Notes: generated by a model from the sequence alone, not told the origin. A stretch of 64,000 nucleotides of DNA from Roseburia sp. AM59-24XD (GCF_003478445.1 NZ_QUET01000002.1:1-64000), one strand, 5' to 3'. Positions 37,159 to 46,845 are shown, numbered from the stretch's first letter. Numbers and translations: made by a program.

Positions 37159-39396
37159 TTATTTATTCTCTCTGTAATCGTACTCATAGATCGTCACGGA
37201 AAGCGGCGGAAGCGTCATCCGAATCGAATAATTCCTGCCATCACACGGCTCCTCCTTCGCTGTAAGCACCTTCGGATTGACAATACCGGTTCCGCCGAAT
37301 CTCTCCTCATCGGAAGATAAGATCTCCTTGTAGGTTCCCGGACACGGAACGCCGAACAGCATATCCTCTCTTGTCACCGGCGTGAAGTTACACAGGAACA
37401 AAAGCTGCTTCTTAGCAGTGGATCCACGACGCACAAATGTAACCACGCTCATGTCTGCATTCTCGCAACTCATCCACTCGAAGCCGATCGGATCAAAGTC
37501 GTTCGCATAAAGTGCATCGTACTCCTGATACAGCTTATTCAACGCCTTCACATAGTCCTGCATCTGGTGATTGCGTTCCTCACCCAGCAGATTCCAGTCA
37601 AGACTTCTCGCCTCACTCCACTCACGGAACTGCGCAAACTCCTGTCCCATGAACAAAAGCTTCTTGCCCGGATGACCATACATAAAACCGTATGCCGTAC
37701 GCAGATTGGCAAACTTTGCATCCAGCTCTCCCGGCATCTTATTGATCATCGATCCCTTGCCATGCACAACCTCATCATGCGAAAGCACCTGAATGAAATT
37801 CTCACTGTATGCGTACTGCAGGCTGAAGGTCAGTCTGCCGTGGTTTGGTCCACGGAACAGCGGATCCATATGCATATACTCAAGGAAATCATTCATCCAG
37901 CCCATGTTCCACTTAAACAGGAAGCCAAGACCACCCATCTGTGCCGGAGAGGTTACTCCCGCCCATGCGGTAGACTCCTCTGCAATGATCATCGTACCTG
38001 GTTCTTCCTTCTCAACAACCTGATTCATATGCTGCAGCAAATGGATCGCATCAAAGTTCTCATTGCCGCCCTTCTCATTTGGCAGCCACTCGCCGTCATT
38101 CTTGCCATAATCCAGATACAGCATGGATGCCACCGCATCCACACGAAGTCCGTCCACATGGAACTTCTTCAGCCAGAATAGTCCATTGGCAAGCAGGAAG
38201 TTCTCCACTTCCTTCTTCTTGTAGTTAAAGATCAGTGTGCCCCAGTGAGGATGCTCACCACGACGCTTATCCGGATGCTCATAAAGTGCCTGACCGTCAA
38301 ACTGTGCCAGACCGTGTGCATCTTTCGGAAAATGTGCCGGTACCCAGTCAAGGATAACACTGATGCCCTGACTGTGCATATAATCGACAAAATACATGAA
38401 ATCCTCCGGCGAGCCATATCGGCGCGTCGGTGCATAATATCCGGTCACCTGATAACCCCAGGAGCCGTCAAATGGATGCTCTGCAATACCCATCAGCTCA
38501 ACGTGGGTATATCCCATCTCCTTCACATAAGCAGCAAGCTCTACTGCAAGCTCTCTGTAATTATAAAATCCGTCCTCGGTACCATCGTCTTTCTTACGCC
38601 AGGAACCCGGATGCACCTCGTAGATCGCGATCGGCTCCTTACGGCGGCTGTCTCTCGTCTCCTTGCGGCGGCTGGTCATCCACTTGCGGTCTGTCCAGCG
38701 GAAGCCCCGCAGATCCGCAACAACAGATGCATTATCCGGACGCATCTCTGCACAGTTTGCATACGGATCCGCCTTCATAAGGATCTCATCATTCCGGGTA
38801 AGGATCTGATATTTGTATACCGCCCATGGCTCCACCCCCGGGATAAACAGCTCATAAACACCGGATACCTCCAACGTACGCATCGGATGCAGTCTGCCAT
38901 CCCACATATTAAAGTTACCGACCACACTGACGGCTCTCGCATGAGGCGCCCAGACTGCAAAATATGTACCCTTAACACCATTGATCTCCATCGGGTGAGC
39001 ACCCAGCTTATCAAAGATCTGGTAGTGCTTGCCCTCTGCAAACAAATAAAGATCCAGGCTGGAAAGCTGTGGTGCAAAGCAATAAGGATCTGCAGTCACT
39101 ACCACGTCATCCTCACCGTACTTGATATTCAGAAGATATGGTGCCTTAAGCTTCTTGCGGCTCTCGACATATTTTCCAAAAAATCCGCTGCCCGGCTCCA
39201 CCTCTTCCAGCTCGGTCGGATGGTTTCCGCGCATATCTGTCACGGTAACTGCTTTCGCCTCCGGACGATACACGGTAAATATCTGTCCCTTGCCAAAATC
39301 GTGAAGTCCCAGTATATTGTGAGGGGCATTATGTCTGCCCTCCAGTAATTCGTCATACTCCACCCAATTGATCCACTGATCTAACTTCTCCTGCAT
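37159..39396 (-). CDS. glgB: 1,4-alpha-glucan branching enzyme GlgB
   Basis: GlgB makes alpha-1,6 branches in glycogen. The protein is 745 aa from the ATG at 39396, which has GGAGGA before it; a TTG at 39408 is less likely. It has an N-terminal CBM48-type region (FAVWAPHARAVSVVGNFNMWDGRLHPM), then the GH13 barrel with YTHVELMGIAEHPFDGSWGYQVTGYYAPT, the nucleophile in GLRVDAVASMLYLDYG, the acid Glu in IIAEESTAW and VLSHDEVVHGKGSM. Its length is normal. No other glycogen gene is adjacent. It is downstream of the cellulase gene but separated by a terminator. Confidence 0.95.
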   Translation of the reverse strand: MQEKLDQWINWVEYDELLEGRHNAPHNILGLHDFGKGQIFTVYRPEAKAVTVTDMRGNHPTELEEVEPGSGFFGKYVESRKKLKAPYLLNIKYGEDDVVVTADPYCFAPQLSSLDLYLFAEGKHYQIFDKLGAHPMEINGVKGTYFAVWAPHARAVSVVGNFNMWDGRLHPMRTLEVSGVYELFIPGVEPWAVYKYQILTRNDEILMKADPYANCAEMRPDNASVVADLRGFRWTDRKWMTSRRKETRDSRRKEPIAIYEVHPGSWRKKDDGTEDGFYNYRELAVELAAYVKEMGYTHVELMGIAEHPFDGSWGYQVTGYYAPTRRYGSPEDFMYFVDYMHSQGISVILDWVPAHFPKDAHGLAQFDGQALYEHPDKRRGEHPHWGTLIFNYKKKEVENFLLANGLFWLKKFHVDGLRVDAVASMLYLDYGKNDGEWLPNEKGGNENFDAIHLLQHMNQVVEKEEPGTMIIAEESTAWAGVTSPAQMGGLGFLFKWNMGWMNDFLEYMHMDPLFRGPNHGRLTFSLQYAYSENFIQVLSHDEVVHGKGSMINKMPGELDAKFANLRTAYGFMYGHPGKKLLFMGQEFAQFREWSEARSLDWNLLGEERNHQMQDYVKALNKLYQEYDALYANDFDPIGFEWMSCENADMSVVTFVRRGSTAKKQLLFLCNFTPVTREDMLFGVPCPGTYKEILSSDEERFGGTGIVNPKVLTAKEEPCDGRNYSIRMTLPPLSVTIYEYDYRENK

Positions 39397-39560
39397 AGTC
39401 TCCTCCAATCATCCTATATAATTATAATGTATTGAAAACCCCATTTCTTTCGCAGTGCGAATATATCGCATAATAACGAAAACCTCCTACACAATCGCAT
39501 AGAAGGTTCCTGTAAAAGCATGTGTTATTATTATAATTGATTGACCGAATTTCGTCAATG

Positions 39561-39597
39561 AATAAGACAGAGTTCCCAGCATGAACTCTGTCTTATT
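39561..39597 (-). terminator. Terminator after the cellulase gene
   Basis: AATAAGACAGAGTTC and GAACTCTGTCTTATT form a perfect 15-bp stem with a seven-base loop. It lies just past the stop of the GH5 gene on the minus strand. Confidence 0.8.
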
Positions 39598-39635
39598 CTG
39601 TGCAAATCTATTTCATTTTATAAGGAAGGAAACAA

Positions 39636-41954
39636 CTAGTTATTGTATTTAAATTCGGTTCCATCTGCATTGTATGCACCGTCGCAGATCTCAATCTTGA
39701 CATAGGATGCACCCGTGTAAGTATTGGTGGTGATCCACAGCCATGGATAATCTCCCTTGAGATTGTCTGCATCCAGTTTCACATACTTGCCAACCCAGAT
39801 CTGATTGTTATTCTGGTCATAGTCGACATCAAACTTTGCAGCACCGTTCTCTGTCTCTATATATCCTACCTGAAGATCAGCGCCCTTACTTGCATCGTTG
39901 TCCGCAGGATAGATCCGGACACAAGGCTCCTTAATCTTGCTCCAGTCTACATTCAGATGAATGTTCCAGTACTCTTTGTTAATGATCGCCTGCAGCTTAT
40001 CGGTCGGATTGCCATCCGCATCGGTAATGCTTGTGGTGTAACCGATTCCATGGTAAACAGGATCGAAGATATCTCCTCTCTCCGCTGCGACGATCTTTGC
40101 CTCCGGATCACCGGTGTGGCGCATGAACTCGCCTTCCCATGTGTAAAGAACCTTAGGATTCTCATTTTCAACAGTTGGCACTACGGAAATTCCTGTATTT
40201 ACTAATTTAGCACTCTTCGGAAGCTCAGGCACCTTATTGCCTGTCATTTCTGCGAAAAGCTCTCCGACATCACCGTATGCGAAGTAGCCTCTCTTACGCT
40301 CGTAATAATGACCCTCGTCCCACATTACCGGGCAATAACCGCTTGCCAGGCACTGCTTAAATAACTCTCTCGTAAAATCAATCACATTGTCTTTATAACC
40401 CTTAACGCAGCCACACTCACCAATGATCACGCCGTAGCCCTGATCCGTGAACTTCTTCAGACGAGCCAACGAACCAGTCATGTACTCGTAGTCCTCTTTG
40501 GTGCCCCATGTGTCACGATAACCCCAAGTGGTTGTAGAAGTTGCAGAGATACAGTAGTCTGTCGGATCATAGTAGTGAACCGATACGCTTAGTTTATTGT
40601 TGCCATTCTCTTCTGTATCCTTTGGCATCTGGTAGCGATCATCCATCGTACCGTCTGTCTCATAGTAATCACTCTTATAACCGCCGATCACGCAGGACTC
40701 ATTTCCTGTACCAGGGATCAGCAAATGACGATATGCGTTGTTGCCGCCTGTGCTTCTTACAATATCAACGAATGTCTGGTTGATCTGATTAACAAGCTGA
40801 TAGATTGCATTACCATCCTTAGGAAGCTTGCCGGTCTGGTTTGACTGACCTTTCTCCGGATGCTGATAATCATCGTTCAGACGACCGCTGAGCTCCTCGT
40901 TTGCTCCCTCGAAGATCAGATGATCGGAATATTCTTTATAACGGTTTGCAATCTGTGTCCAGAAAGCTTTGTATTTCTTCCATGCCTGATCACGGATCGG
41001 TGTATCCTTGGCATCGATCTCCTCAGCACCAAACATTCCCCACCATCCGCCATCCCAATGGATGTTGATGATAACATACATCTCATCATTTAATGCATAA
41101 TTGATGATCTGCTCTACACGGTTAAACAGATCCTCGTTGATGGTATAATTGCCATCTGTTGACATGAAGTTGGACCATGCTACCGGCACACGAACTGTGT
41201 TAACACCATATGCCTTAAGTCCATCGAAGGTCTTCTGTGTTGCCATCGGGTTACCGGCACTTGTCTCACACTCCTTGAGTGTTGTCCAGTTGCCCATGCA
41301 GTTAGACTGCTCCATCTGGTTACCCAGATTCCATCCAAGGGACATTACAGGCATCAAATCCTGAGAAGAAAGCTCTTTTCTCATAAGACCGTTATCCTTT
41401 GTAGTAATTCCGTTTGCTGACTGATGCTCCTCACCAACGTTGGACATTTTCAAAAGCTCTGCCTTATCCTTCGGCAGCTCCGGTGTTGGTGCTACGGTTG
41501 GTGCAGGTGCTACAGTAGCTGTCGCTGCAGGTGCTTTTGTTGCGATTGCGCCATTACTTGCTGTTGCTGCAGGTGTTGGTACATTCTTTTTCTTTGCCTG
41601 TACTGTCACCTTAGCGGTCAGCTTCTTAGTAACCTTTTTCTTCTTATTCTTATAAGTTACCTTGCAGGTAATCTTAGCAGTTCCCTTTTTCACTGCCTTC
41701 ACCTTGCCGTTTTTCACAGTTGCTACTTTCTTGTTACTGGTTGACCATTTTAATTTCGCCTTTGCCGGCTTATTCTTAACGGTCAGCTTCTTGCTCCGTC
41801 CCACGGTCAGCTTCAAAGAAGTCTTGTTCAACGTGATCTTCTTTTTTGCCTTTGTCTTTGCAGCGGATGCCAGATTGGTAACACCATTCATCGTGAATAC
41901 CATGGCAGTTGCCAGAAGCAGAGCGGTAAACTTGTTGAAACATCTACGTTTCAT
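39636..41954 (-). CDS. Secreted GH5 cellulase (endo-beta-1,4-glucanase) with Ig-like and linker domains
   Basis: A signal peptide (MKRRCFNKFTALLLATAMVFTMNGV) is followed by a basic BIG2-like domain (about 35-125: KLTVGRSKKLTVKNKPAKAKLKWST). An Ala/Thr/Pro linker comes next, then a GH5 catalytic domain (about 195-590): LGWNLGNQME, VNTVRVPVAWSNFM, INIHWDGGWWG, the acid/base Glu in HLIFEGANEELSG, VHYYDP and the nucleophile Glu in GVIIGECGC. The last 170 residues are a beta-rich module that may be a carbohydrate-binding domain. The ATG at 41954 is chosen because AAGGAGG is eight bases before it. An AraC-type regulator is divergent from it and probably controls it. The protein would attack cellulose or beta-glucan outside the cell. 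Confidence 0.93.
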   Translation of the reverse strand: MKRRCFNKFTALLLATAMVFTMNGVTNLASAAKTKAKKKITLNKTSLKLTVGRSKKLTVKNKPAKAKLKWSTSNKKVATVKNGKVKAVKKGTAKITCKVTYKNKKKKVTKKLTAKVTVQAKKKNVPTPAATASNGAIATKAPAATATVAPAPTVAPTPELPKDKAELLKMSNVGEEHQSANGITTKDNGLMRKELSSQDLMPVMSLGWNLGNQMEQSNCMGNWTTLKECETSAGNPMATQKTFDGLKAYGVNTVRVPVAWSNFMSTDGNYTINEDLFNRVEQIINYALNDEMYVIINIHWDGGWWGMFGAEEIDAKDTPIRDQAWKKYKAFWTQIANRYKEYSDHLIFEGANEELSGRLNDDYQHPEKGQSNQTGKLPKDGNAIYQLVNQINQTFVDIVRSTGGNNAYRHLLIPGTGNESCVIGGYKSDYYETDGTMDDRYQMPKDTEENGNNKLSVSVHYYDPTDYCISATSTTTWGYRDTWGTKEDYEYMTGSLARLKKFTDQGYGVIIGECGCVKGYKDNVIDFTRELFKQCLASGYCPVMWDEGHYYERKRGYFAYGDVGELFAEMTGNKVPELPKSAKLVNTGISVVPTVENENPKVLYTWEGEFMRHTGDPEAKIVAAERGDIFDPVYHGIGYTTSITDADGNPTDKLQAIINKEYWNIHLNVDWSKIKEPCVRIYPADNDASKGADLQVGYIETENGAAKFDVDYDQNNNQIWVGKYVKLDADNLKGDYPWLWITTNTYTGASYVKIEICDGAYNADGTEFKYNN

Positions 41955-42092
41955 AATCATTTCCTCCTTTTCCATGTGTAACTGTGTATTCTTTCTTTCA
42001 TAAAAGTATGTTACAATGAAATAAGGCATAATAATATCATTTTAGTAACGATATTTATAACTTTTGTATTATTTTGTGGAGGATATTTACAA

Positions 42093-42980
42093 ATGATCGA
42101 TATAGAAATCATGCAGGATGCATCCGAGATCATCCATTACGACTCCCCTGAAATCTCTTTCGCCGTCCAGGAACGATCGCTGTCAAACTACACAGATATG
42201 CGGGCTCTCTGCCACTGGCATGATGACCTTGAACTCCTGTATATCTTCGATGGTGAGATGAATTATGAGGTCAACGGGCAGAAATACCTCCTGACAAAAG
42301 GTGACACGATTTTTATAAATTCCCGTAAGCTTCATTATGGATATGACAACAACCGGAGGGAATGCGAATTCATGGTTGTGCTGATCCATCCGGAGCTTTT
42401 AAAGGCAAGCAATTACATGTACCGCAGATACGTTCATCCCATCTTAAATTACGCCACGGACATCGTCATTGTTGACCATGCCGGACCGGATGCAGGGAAG
42501 TTCTCCGCACTTTTCCACAAGATCCTTGAATGCCACCGTCTTGCGGAGAGCAGTCATGAATTCCAACTGCTCGGATACTTCTATGAGCTTTGGAGTCTGA
42601 TCTACCAGAACTGCAACATGGAGGAAAATGTCATCTCCAGCCTGGAAGATCCCGACATTCAGATTCAAAAGCAGATGGTATCATATATCTACCAGCACTA
42701 TCAGGATCATATCACGCTCGAAGATATCGCTGCAGCCGGCGTGGTCAGCCGCAGTAAATGCTGCCGTATCTTCCAGAAATACCTTTCCCAGTCACCAATC
42801 TCCTTCCTGAACAACTACCGTATGGAGATCAGCTGCAACCTGCTTTGCGATACCGCCTTCAGCATCACCCAGATCGCCACCTCCTGCGGTTTCAACCACT
42901 TAAGCTACTACTCCAAAATGTTTCTGCAACGGTATGGCTGCACCCCCAATGGATACCGCAAGGCACATCAGAAGAGATAG
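42093..42980 (+). CDS. AraC-family transcription regulator
   Basis: The 295-aa regulator has an N-terminal cupin sensor (CHWHDDLELLYIFDGEMNYEVNGQKYLLTKGDTIFINSRKLHYGY). A C-terminal pair of helix-turn-helix motifs follows (ITLEDIAAAGVVSRSKCCRIFQKYL and SITQIATSCGFNHLSYYSKMFLQRYGCTPNGYRK). GGAGG precedes the ATG. The 138-bp divergent region with the cellulase gene suggests it responds to a sugar and controls that gene, an inference from position. Confidence 0.92.
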   Translation: MIDIEIMQDASEIIHYDSPEISFAVQERSLSNYTDMRALCHWHDDLELLYIFDGEMNYEVNGQKYLLTKGDTIFINSRKLHYGYDNNRRECEFMVVLIHPELLKASNYMYRRYVHPILNYATDIVIVDHAGPDAGKFSALFHKILECHRLAESSHEFQLLGYFYELWSLIYQNCNMEENVISSLEDPDIQIQKQMVSYIYQHYQDHITLEDIAAAGVVSRSKCCRIFQKYLSQSPISFLNNYRMEISCNLLCDTAFSITQIATSCGFNHLSYYSKMFLQRYGCTPNGYRKAHQKR

Positions 42981-43000
42981 GGTATAACCGCGCACTGCCT

Positions 43001-43489
43001 TTAGGCAGGCGCTTCTTCCTTTTGCAGTTCCGCATAGATCTTATCTACGTCGTAATCCGGAGCATACAATTCTGCAGCTTTATAAATACGTTGAATTAAA
43101 GCTTCATTTTCTTCCAACATCACTGCTGTCTCTGCAGCATTAACATCATTACACAACTTTTTTACTGATTGTTCAATGATTTTACGTAATTCTCCCTCAC
43201 GCATACATAATTTCCGATGATCTTCCCATGCTTTACACATATTGAATTCCTCCTTGTTCTCGTTATGATCCATTTTAATATCGGTAAATCCTTCAATAAC
43301 CTTTGCAACGGCATACTCTATGTTATGCAGTGCCGCCTCGCGGGTAAGTATCTGCTCCATCTCCTGCTCACTGTCCTGATGCTTGATAACTTCAAGAACA
43401 AGCCCGACAGAGGTGCGGAACTTTTCAAAGTCTGTGATATTGGCGAGCCTTGAGACTTTACCTATAACTATATATATTTTTTGATACAA
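43001..43489 (-). pseudogene. C-terminal fragment of an rpn-type nuclease gene
   Basis: From ANITDFEKFRTSVGLVLEVIKHQ onward this 162-aa frame matches the C-terminal half of the two larger rpn copies in the window (for example EQEMEQILTREAALHNIEYA and YDVDKIYAELQ). The N-terminal PD-(D/E)XK nuclease half is absent. The first 15 residues come from unrelated AT-rich sequence. It lies directly after rpn copy L on the same strand, so it is a tandem remnant. Confidence 0.8.
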
Positions 43490-43537
43490 TATTGTATAAT
43501 AAATTTTACAGCAATGGTTTTGTTACATGCAAGACGA

Positions 43538-44711
43538 TTACTGTTGCAGTCTGGAATAGATCTTGTCTACATCATAATCGGGAGCACACATTCTGGCAGC
43601 ATCATAGATGCGCTCGATTAATGTCACGTTTTCCTCGAGCATATCCGCAGCCTCCTCGGCTGGAATATTTTTAAGAATCTTTTTGATGGTTAATTCAATA
43701 AGATTCAATATTTCCCCTGTTCAAGTCCTTGCTCGCGACCCTCGCGGACTCCGGACTGGTAATGATCTGTCCATGCTTTACACATATTAAATCCCTCCTT
43801 TTCGTCTTGATCCATCTTAATATCGGTAAATCCTTCAATAACCTTGGCAGTAGCATACTCTATGTTGTGCAGTGCCGCCTCGCGGGTAAGGATCTGCTCC
43901 ATCTCTCGCTCGCTGTCCTGATGCTTGATGACTTCCAGAACAAGCCCGACAGAAGTGCGGAACTTCTCAAAATCCGTGATATCTGCAGGTGATATGAGAT
44001 TCAGCTTATAATCCGCCACATACTTCAAGATCGTGCTGTTCGTGTGGAACATTAATTGATGCCACGGATTGCTCCATTGCCAAGCAATTCCCGCAATCCT
44101 GCAAACACCTCCAATCTCGCATATTTGCAAGCAAATCTGCTTCTTGTCGGTGTTTGGCGGGTCAAAAGTAGATAGCAATTTGTATGTAAACATACATTGC
44201 TATCTACTTTTGACCCTTGCATCATCTCATGCAGGCTGCGCGGTCCGTCCCACGGCTGTGAACCCCAGTAGACAGTAATCGTCACCACCGGCGTCAGGTG
44301 ATCCTCTGCAGTAAAGCCGGATAAAAATTTCGCGGGACTATTCAGATCATGACCCTTTCGGTGCCGTCTGCTGATCTCATTCACCTGGCTGCCGTAATTG
44401 ATCCCGTCATAGATCATCCCACGAACCGGCATGGCATAATGGATCTCCGTCTGATTCTCCACTCCTAGGATCAGATATGTGCAGTCTCCGGTGCTGCGGA
44501 TCACAGCACCCTTCAGAATGTCACGGATGCGCTGTATCTGCTGTCCCTTCCCTGACAGCCCCGCAAGCTCCAGAAACTCCTTCGTATCCATCTCCCGCAA
44601 ATCCTCCGCCTGGATCACATCCTGACCGTCAAACAGACAATAATTACAGATATCCGCAAACCTTGCATTATCCGACAGATATTCCGTTGATAAAGTATCC
44701 TTTCTTCCCAT
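43538..44711 (-). pseudogene. Rpn family nuclease/putative transposase, copy L (disrupted)
   Basis: Rpn (PD-(D/E)XK) proteins are nucleases that promote DNA exchange. This copy starts MGRKDTLSTEYLSDNARFADI at an ATG with AAGGAGG upstream. It shows the nuclease core YLILGVENQTEIHYAMPVRGMIYDGINY and HLTPVVTITVYWG. After HEMMQ it is broken by an inserted palindromic segment (44159-44216 and about 100 bp more, with stops). It resumes at TILKYVADYKLNLISPADITDF. A second shift in a CCCC run at 43714-43717 splits the C-terminus, which ends DKIYSRLQQ at 43538. It is therefore unlikely to make a full protein. Confidence 0.85.
44159..44216. repeat. 58-bp palindrome inserted in rpn copy L
   Basis: GGGTCAAAAGTAGATAGCAA is mirrored by TTGCTATCTACTTTTGACCC. 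The inner GTATGT/ACATAC also pairs, giving an almost perfect palindrome. It interrupts the rpn reading frame after HEMMQ. The same insertion is in rpn copy R at 53208-53267. Confidence 0.9.
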
Positions 44712-45105
44712 AAAGTTCCTCCTTTTCGGTATGGCAGGAAGAACTTCCTTTTGTGAAAAATTTTCCCGGAAATCCCCCTGCTTTTGTCGTAATAAAAATG
44801 GTAAAAGCATTGAAATTCCAAGATGTTTTGAAGAACAGATAATAGAAATATGCTTTGTACGGATTGTAGCACGGTGGCAGTGTCGTGTCGAGAGATAACT
44901 AACTTTTCTCCGTATTGCCGAAAATCATATTTATTTTTGGACAAGTTGCCGGAATTGATAAAATTTCGATAAACCGATGCCGTTTTTTTGTACACGGCAC
45001 ACTTCGTCAAAATCACCAAAACAATTTATGCATAATTCACATTGCATTTCTCTTATATCACTTAAGCCAGCATAAATAGGGCGTTCCCGTCATTGTGCAA
45101 ATACA

Positions 45106-45312
45106 ACATTTGTTAGAAAATGTATCCTTTCCGGCTGGGCGGTCGATCGTACCTGCACAGAAGTCAACGGAGCGTGGCATCGGAAAGGAGCGGCTAACAC
45201 GCTGGCAACAGCACATCATCTACAACAAAATAACGTAACTTCCGCCGGGTTCGGCGGATCATTTCACACACTGCACATGGAGGTGCGGTGGTAAAACAAG
45301 GAGGTAATTACT
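45106..45312 (+). promoter_or_regulatory. Leader of flagellin 1 with recombinase-core-like palindrome
   Basis: The leader starts with ACATTTGTTAGAAAATGT (45106-45123), six-base inverted halves around a six-base spacer, the size of a tyrosine-recombinase core. From here to the ATG it is nearly identical to the leader of flagellin 2 in inverse orientation. It can form hairpins (CCGCC/GGCGG; CACTGCAC/GTGCGGTG) and ends with AAGGAGG. Upstream there is only a weak sigma-28 resemblance (TTAAGCC...TAAATAGGGCG at 45062-45082). The remaining gene-free stretch from 44712 is the outer end of the rpn inverted repeat. Confidence 0.65.
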
Positions 45313-46371
45313 ATGATAGTACAACACAACATTACAGCGATGAACGCAAACAGAATGCTGGGTCTTACAACAGGATCCCTTTCTAAGTCAACTGAGAAGC
45401 TTTCTTCCGGTTACAGAATCAACCGTGCAGCAGACGATGCAGCAGGTCTTACGATTTCTGAGAAGATGAGAAAGCAGATCCGTGGTCTTGATCAGGCATC
45501 TACCAACGCAGAGGACGGTGTTTCTGCAGTACAGACAGCTGAGGGTGCTCTGACAGAGGTTCACTCTATGCTTCAGAGAATGAACGAGCTGGCAGTACAG
45601 GCTTCTAACGGTACAAACTCTACATCTGACCGTCAGGCTATTCAGGACGAGATTTCACAGCTGAATACTGAGATTGATCGTGTTGCTGAGACAACCAAGT
45701 TCAATGAGACCTATCTGTTAAAAGGTGGCGATGGCACTAAAGAAGTAACCATGAACGGACATGATGCAGGACTTAAGGGTTCTCTGGCTGATGGTGCTAC
45801 AAAGGCTACATTCTCAATCGAAGCAGGTGCTCTCGATGCTGGCAAAAAGATTACCATTGGTGGAAAAGAATATACTATCGGCGCAGAAGCTAAAGATGGT
45901 CAGGCATTAGTTACGGCTCAGGAAAAAACTGGCGGAAAAATTACTGTTAATGGTAAGAATTATACTTATAACGATACTGATAGTAAATGGCTCGATTCTG
46001 AGGGAAACGATGCGAAAGTAGGAAATGGAGCAAACGCTGGCGAAATTAAGATTGCTGATGGCGATAAGGTGTCTGATGGAAGCAAAACATTAACAGTAAT
46101 GGTTGATGCCAAGAAAGCTGATGGCACCGCAGGCAAAGATAAAATTGACGACACTGACTCCTCAGTTATTACAGCAGACAAGGCTATTGAACTTATGCAG
46201 GCAGAGCTTGAAGCAGCAAACAAGATTGGCGTCGATGATCCAGCATCTGTAACTGTATCAAAGCCTACATATGACAAAACAAAGGCAACTGAGTTTGAAA
46301 TTACAAAGGGTACTGCCAAAGTTGCAGATCGTCTTTCTTTCAACCTCATGTGGGTTCTGATGCTGACATGA
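45313..46371 (+). CDS. fliC: Flagellin 1, N-terminal and central part (frameshifted)
   Basis: This is the filament subunit of the flagellum. The first 140 residues are the conserved D0/D1 region (MIVQHNITAMNANRMLG; KLSSGYRINRAADDAAGLTISEKMRKQIRGLDQAS; MLQRMNELAVQASNGTN). A variable central domain to about 335 is rich in Lys, Asp and Gly. The frame is lost at RLSFNL. The sequence AACCTCATG here equals AACCTTCATG in flagellin 3, one T fewer, and with that T the protein would continue into the 46350-46736 frame for about 474 aa. It may be a silent or broken flagellin, or a sequence error. Confidence 0.9.
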   Translation: MIVQHNITAMNANRMLGLTTGSLSKSTEKLSSGYRINRAADDAAGLTISEKMRKQIRGLDQASTNAEDGVSAVQTAEGALTEVHSMLQRMNELAVQASNGTNSTSDRQAIQDEISQLNTEIDRVAETTKFNETYLLKGGDGTKEVTMNGHDAGLKGSLADGATKATFSIEAGALDAGKKITIGGKEYTIGAEAKDGQALVTAQEKTGGKITVNGKNYTYNDTDSKWLDSEGNDAKVGNGANAGEIKIADGDKVSDGSKTLTVMVDAKKADGTAGKDKIDDTDSSVITADKAIELMQAELEAANKIGVDDPASVTVSKPTYDKTKATEFEITKGTAKVADRLSFNLMWVLMLT

Positions 46372-46736
46372 CCAACAAGATCGGTGTCAACATTGAGACA
46401 ATGAACTCTGCATACCTTGGAATCAAGGGTCTGAATGTCGCTGATGATTCCGGTAATGCCGCTACATACGCTATCGATGCTATCGCAGATGCAGTTGCTA
46501 AGGTATCTGAGCAGCGTTCTGCACTTGGTGCCGTTCAGAACCGTCTGGAGCACACCATCGACAACTTGGATAACGTTGTTGAGAACACCACTTCCGCTGA
46601 GTCTCGTATCCGTGATACAGATATGGCTGAAGAAATGGTTAACTACTCAAAGAACAGCATCCTTCAGCAGGCTGGTCAGTCTATGCTTGCACAGGCTAAT
46701 CAGGCAAATCAGGGTGTTCTGTCACTTCTCCAGTAA
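46350..46736 (+). CDS. fliC: Flagellin 1, C-terminal part
   Basis: This frame holds the conserved C-terminal D1/D0 region: GSDADMTNKIGVNIETMNSAYLG, VSEQRSALGAVQNRLEHTIDNLDNVVENTTSAESRIRDTDMAEEMVNYSKNSIL, ending ANQGVLSLLQ. It is nearly identical at DNA level to the ends of flagellins 2 and 3. It has no ribosome site of its own and is the displaced end of the gene starting at 45313. Confidence 0.9.
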   Translation: MGSDADMTNKIGVNIETMNSAYLGIKGLNVADDSGNAATYAIDAIADAVAKVSEQRSALGAVQNRLEHTIDNLDNVVENTTSAESRIRDTDMAEEMVNYSKNSILQQAGQSMLAQANQANQGVLSLLQ

Positions 46737-46811
46737 TTTGCTGAGAGACTTTGAGTACGCCGCATAAATGGAATAATATATTGTTGCATTTCAAATGTTT
46801 GTAGATGATTT

Positions 46812-46845
46812 CACCGCCGGTCCGATAAGGACTGGCGGTGTTTTT
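46812..46845 (+). terminator. Terminator of flagellin 1
   Basis: CACCGCCGGTCC and GGACTGGCGGTG form a 12-bp stem with one mismatch, followed by five T. The mirror copy at 47909-47938 ends flagellin 2. Confidence 0.85.

Larger units (their letters stand above)
43300..45010. repeat. Left arm of the large inverted repeat bounding the flagellin island
   Basis: On the minus strand this stretch is near-identical to plus-strand 52411-54150. The match starts at the outer TTGACGAAGT (45010-45001) and runs through the upstream region (CTCGACACGACACTGCCACC), the rpn copy, and into the second rpn C-terminal fragment. The 7.4 kb between the arms holds all three flagellin genes. Boundaries are approximate; similarity drops in the gap between the two rpn pieces. 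Confidence 0.8.
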
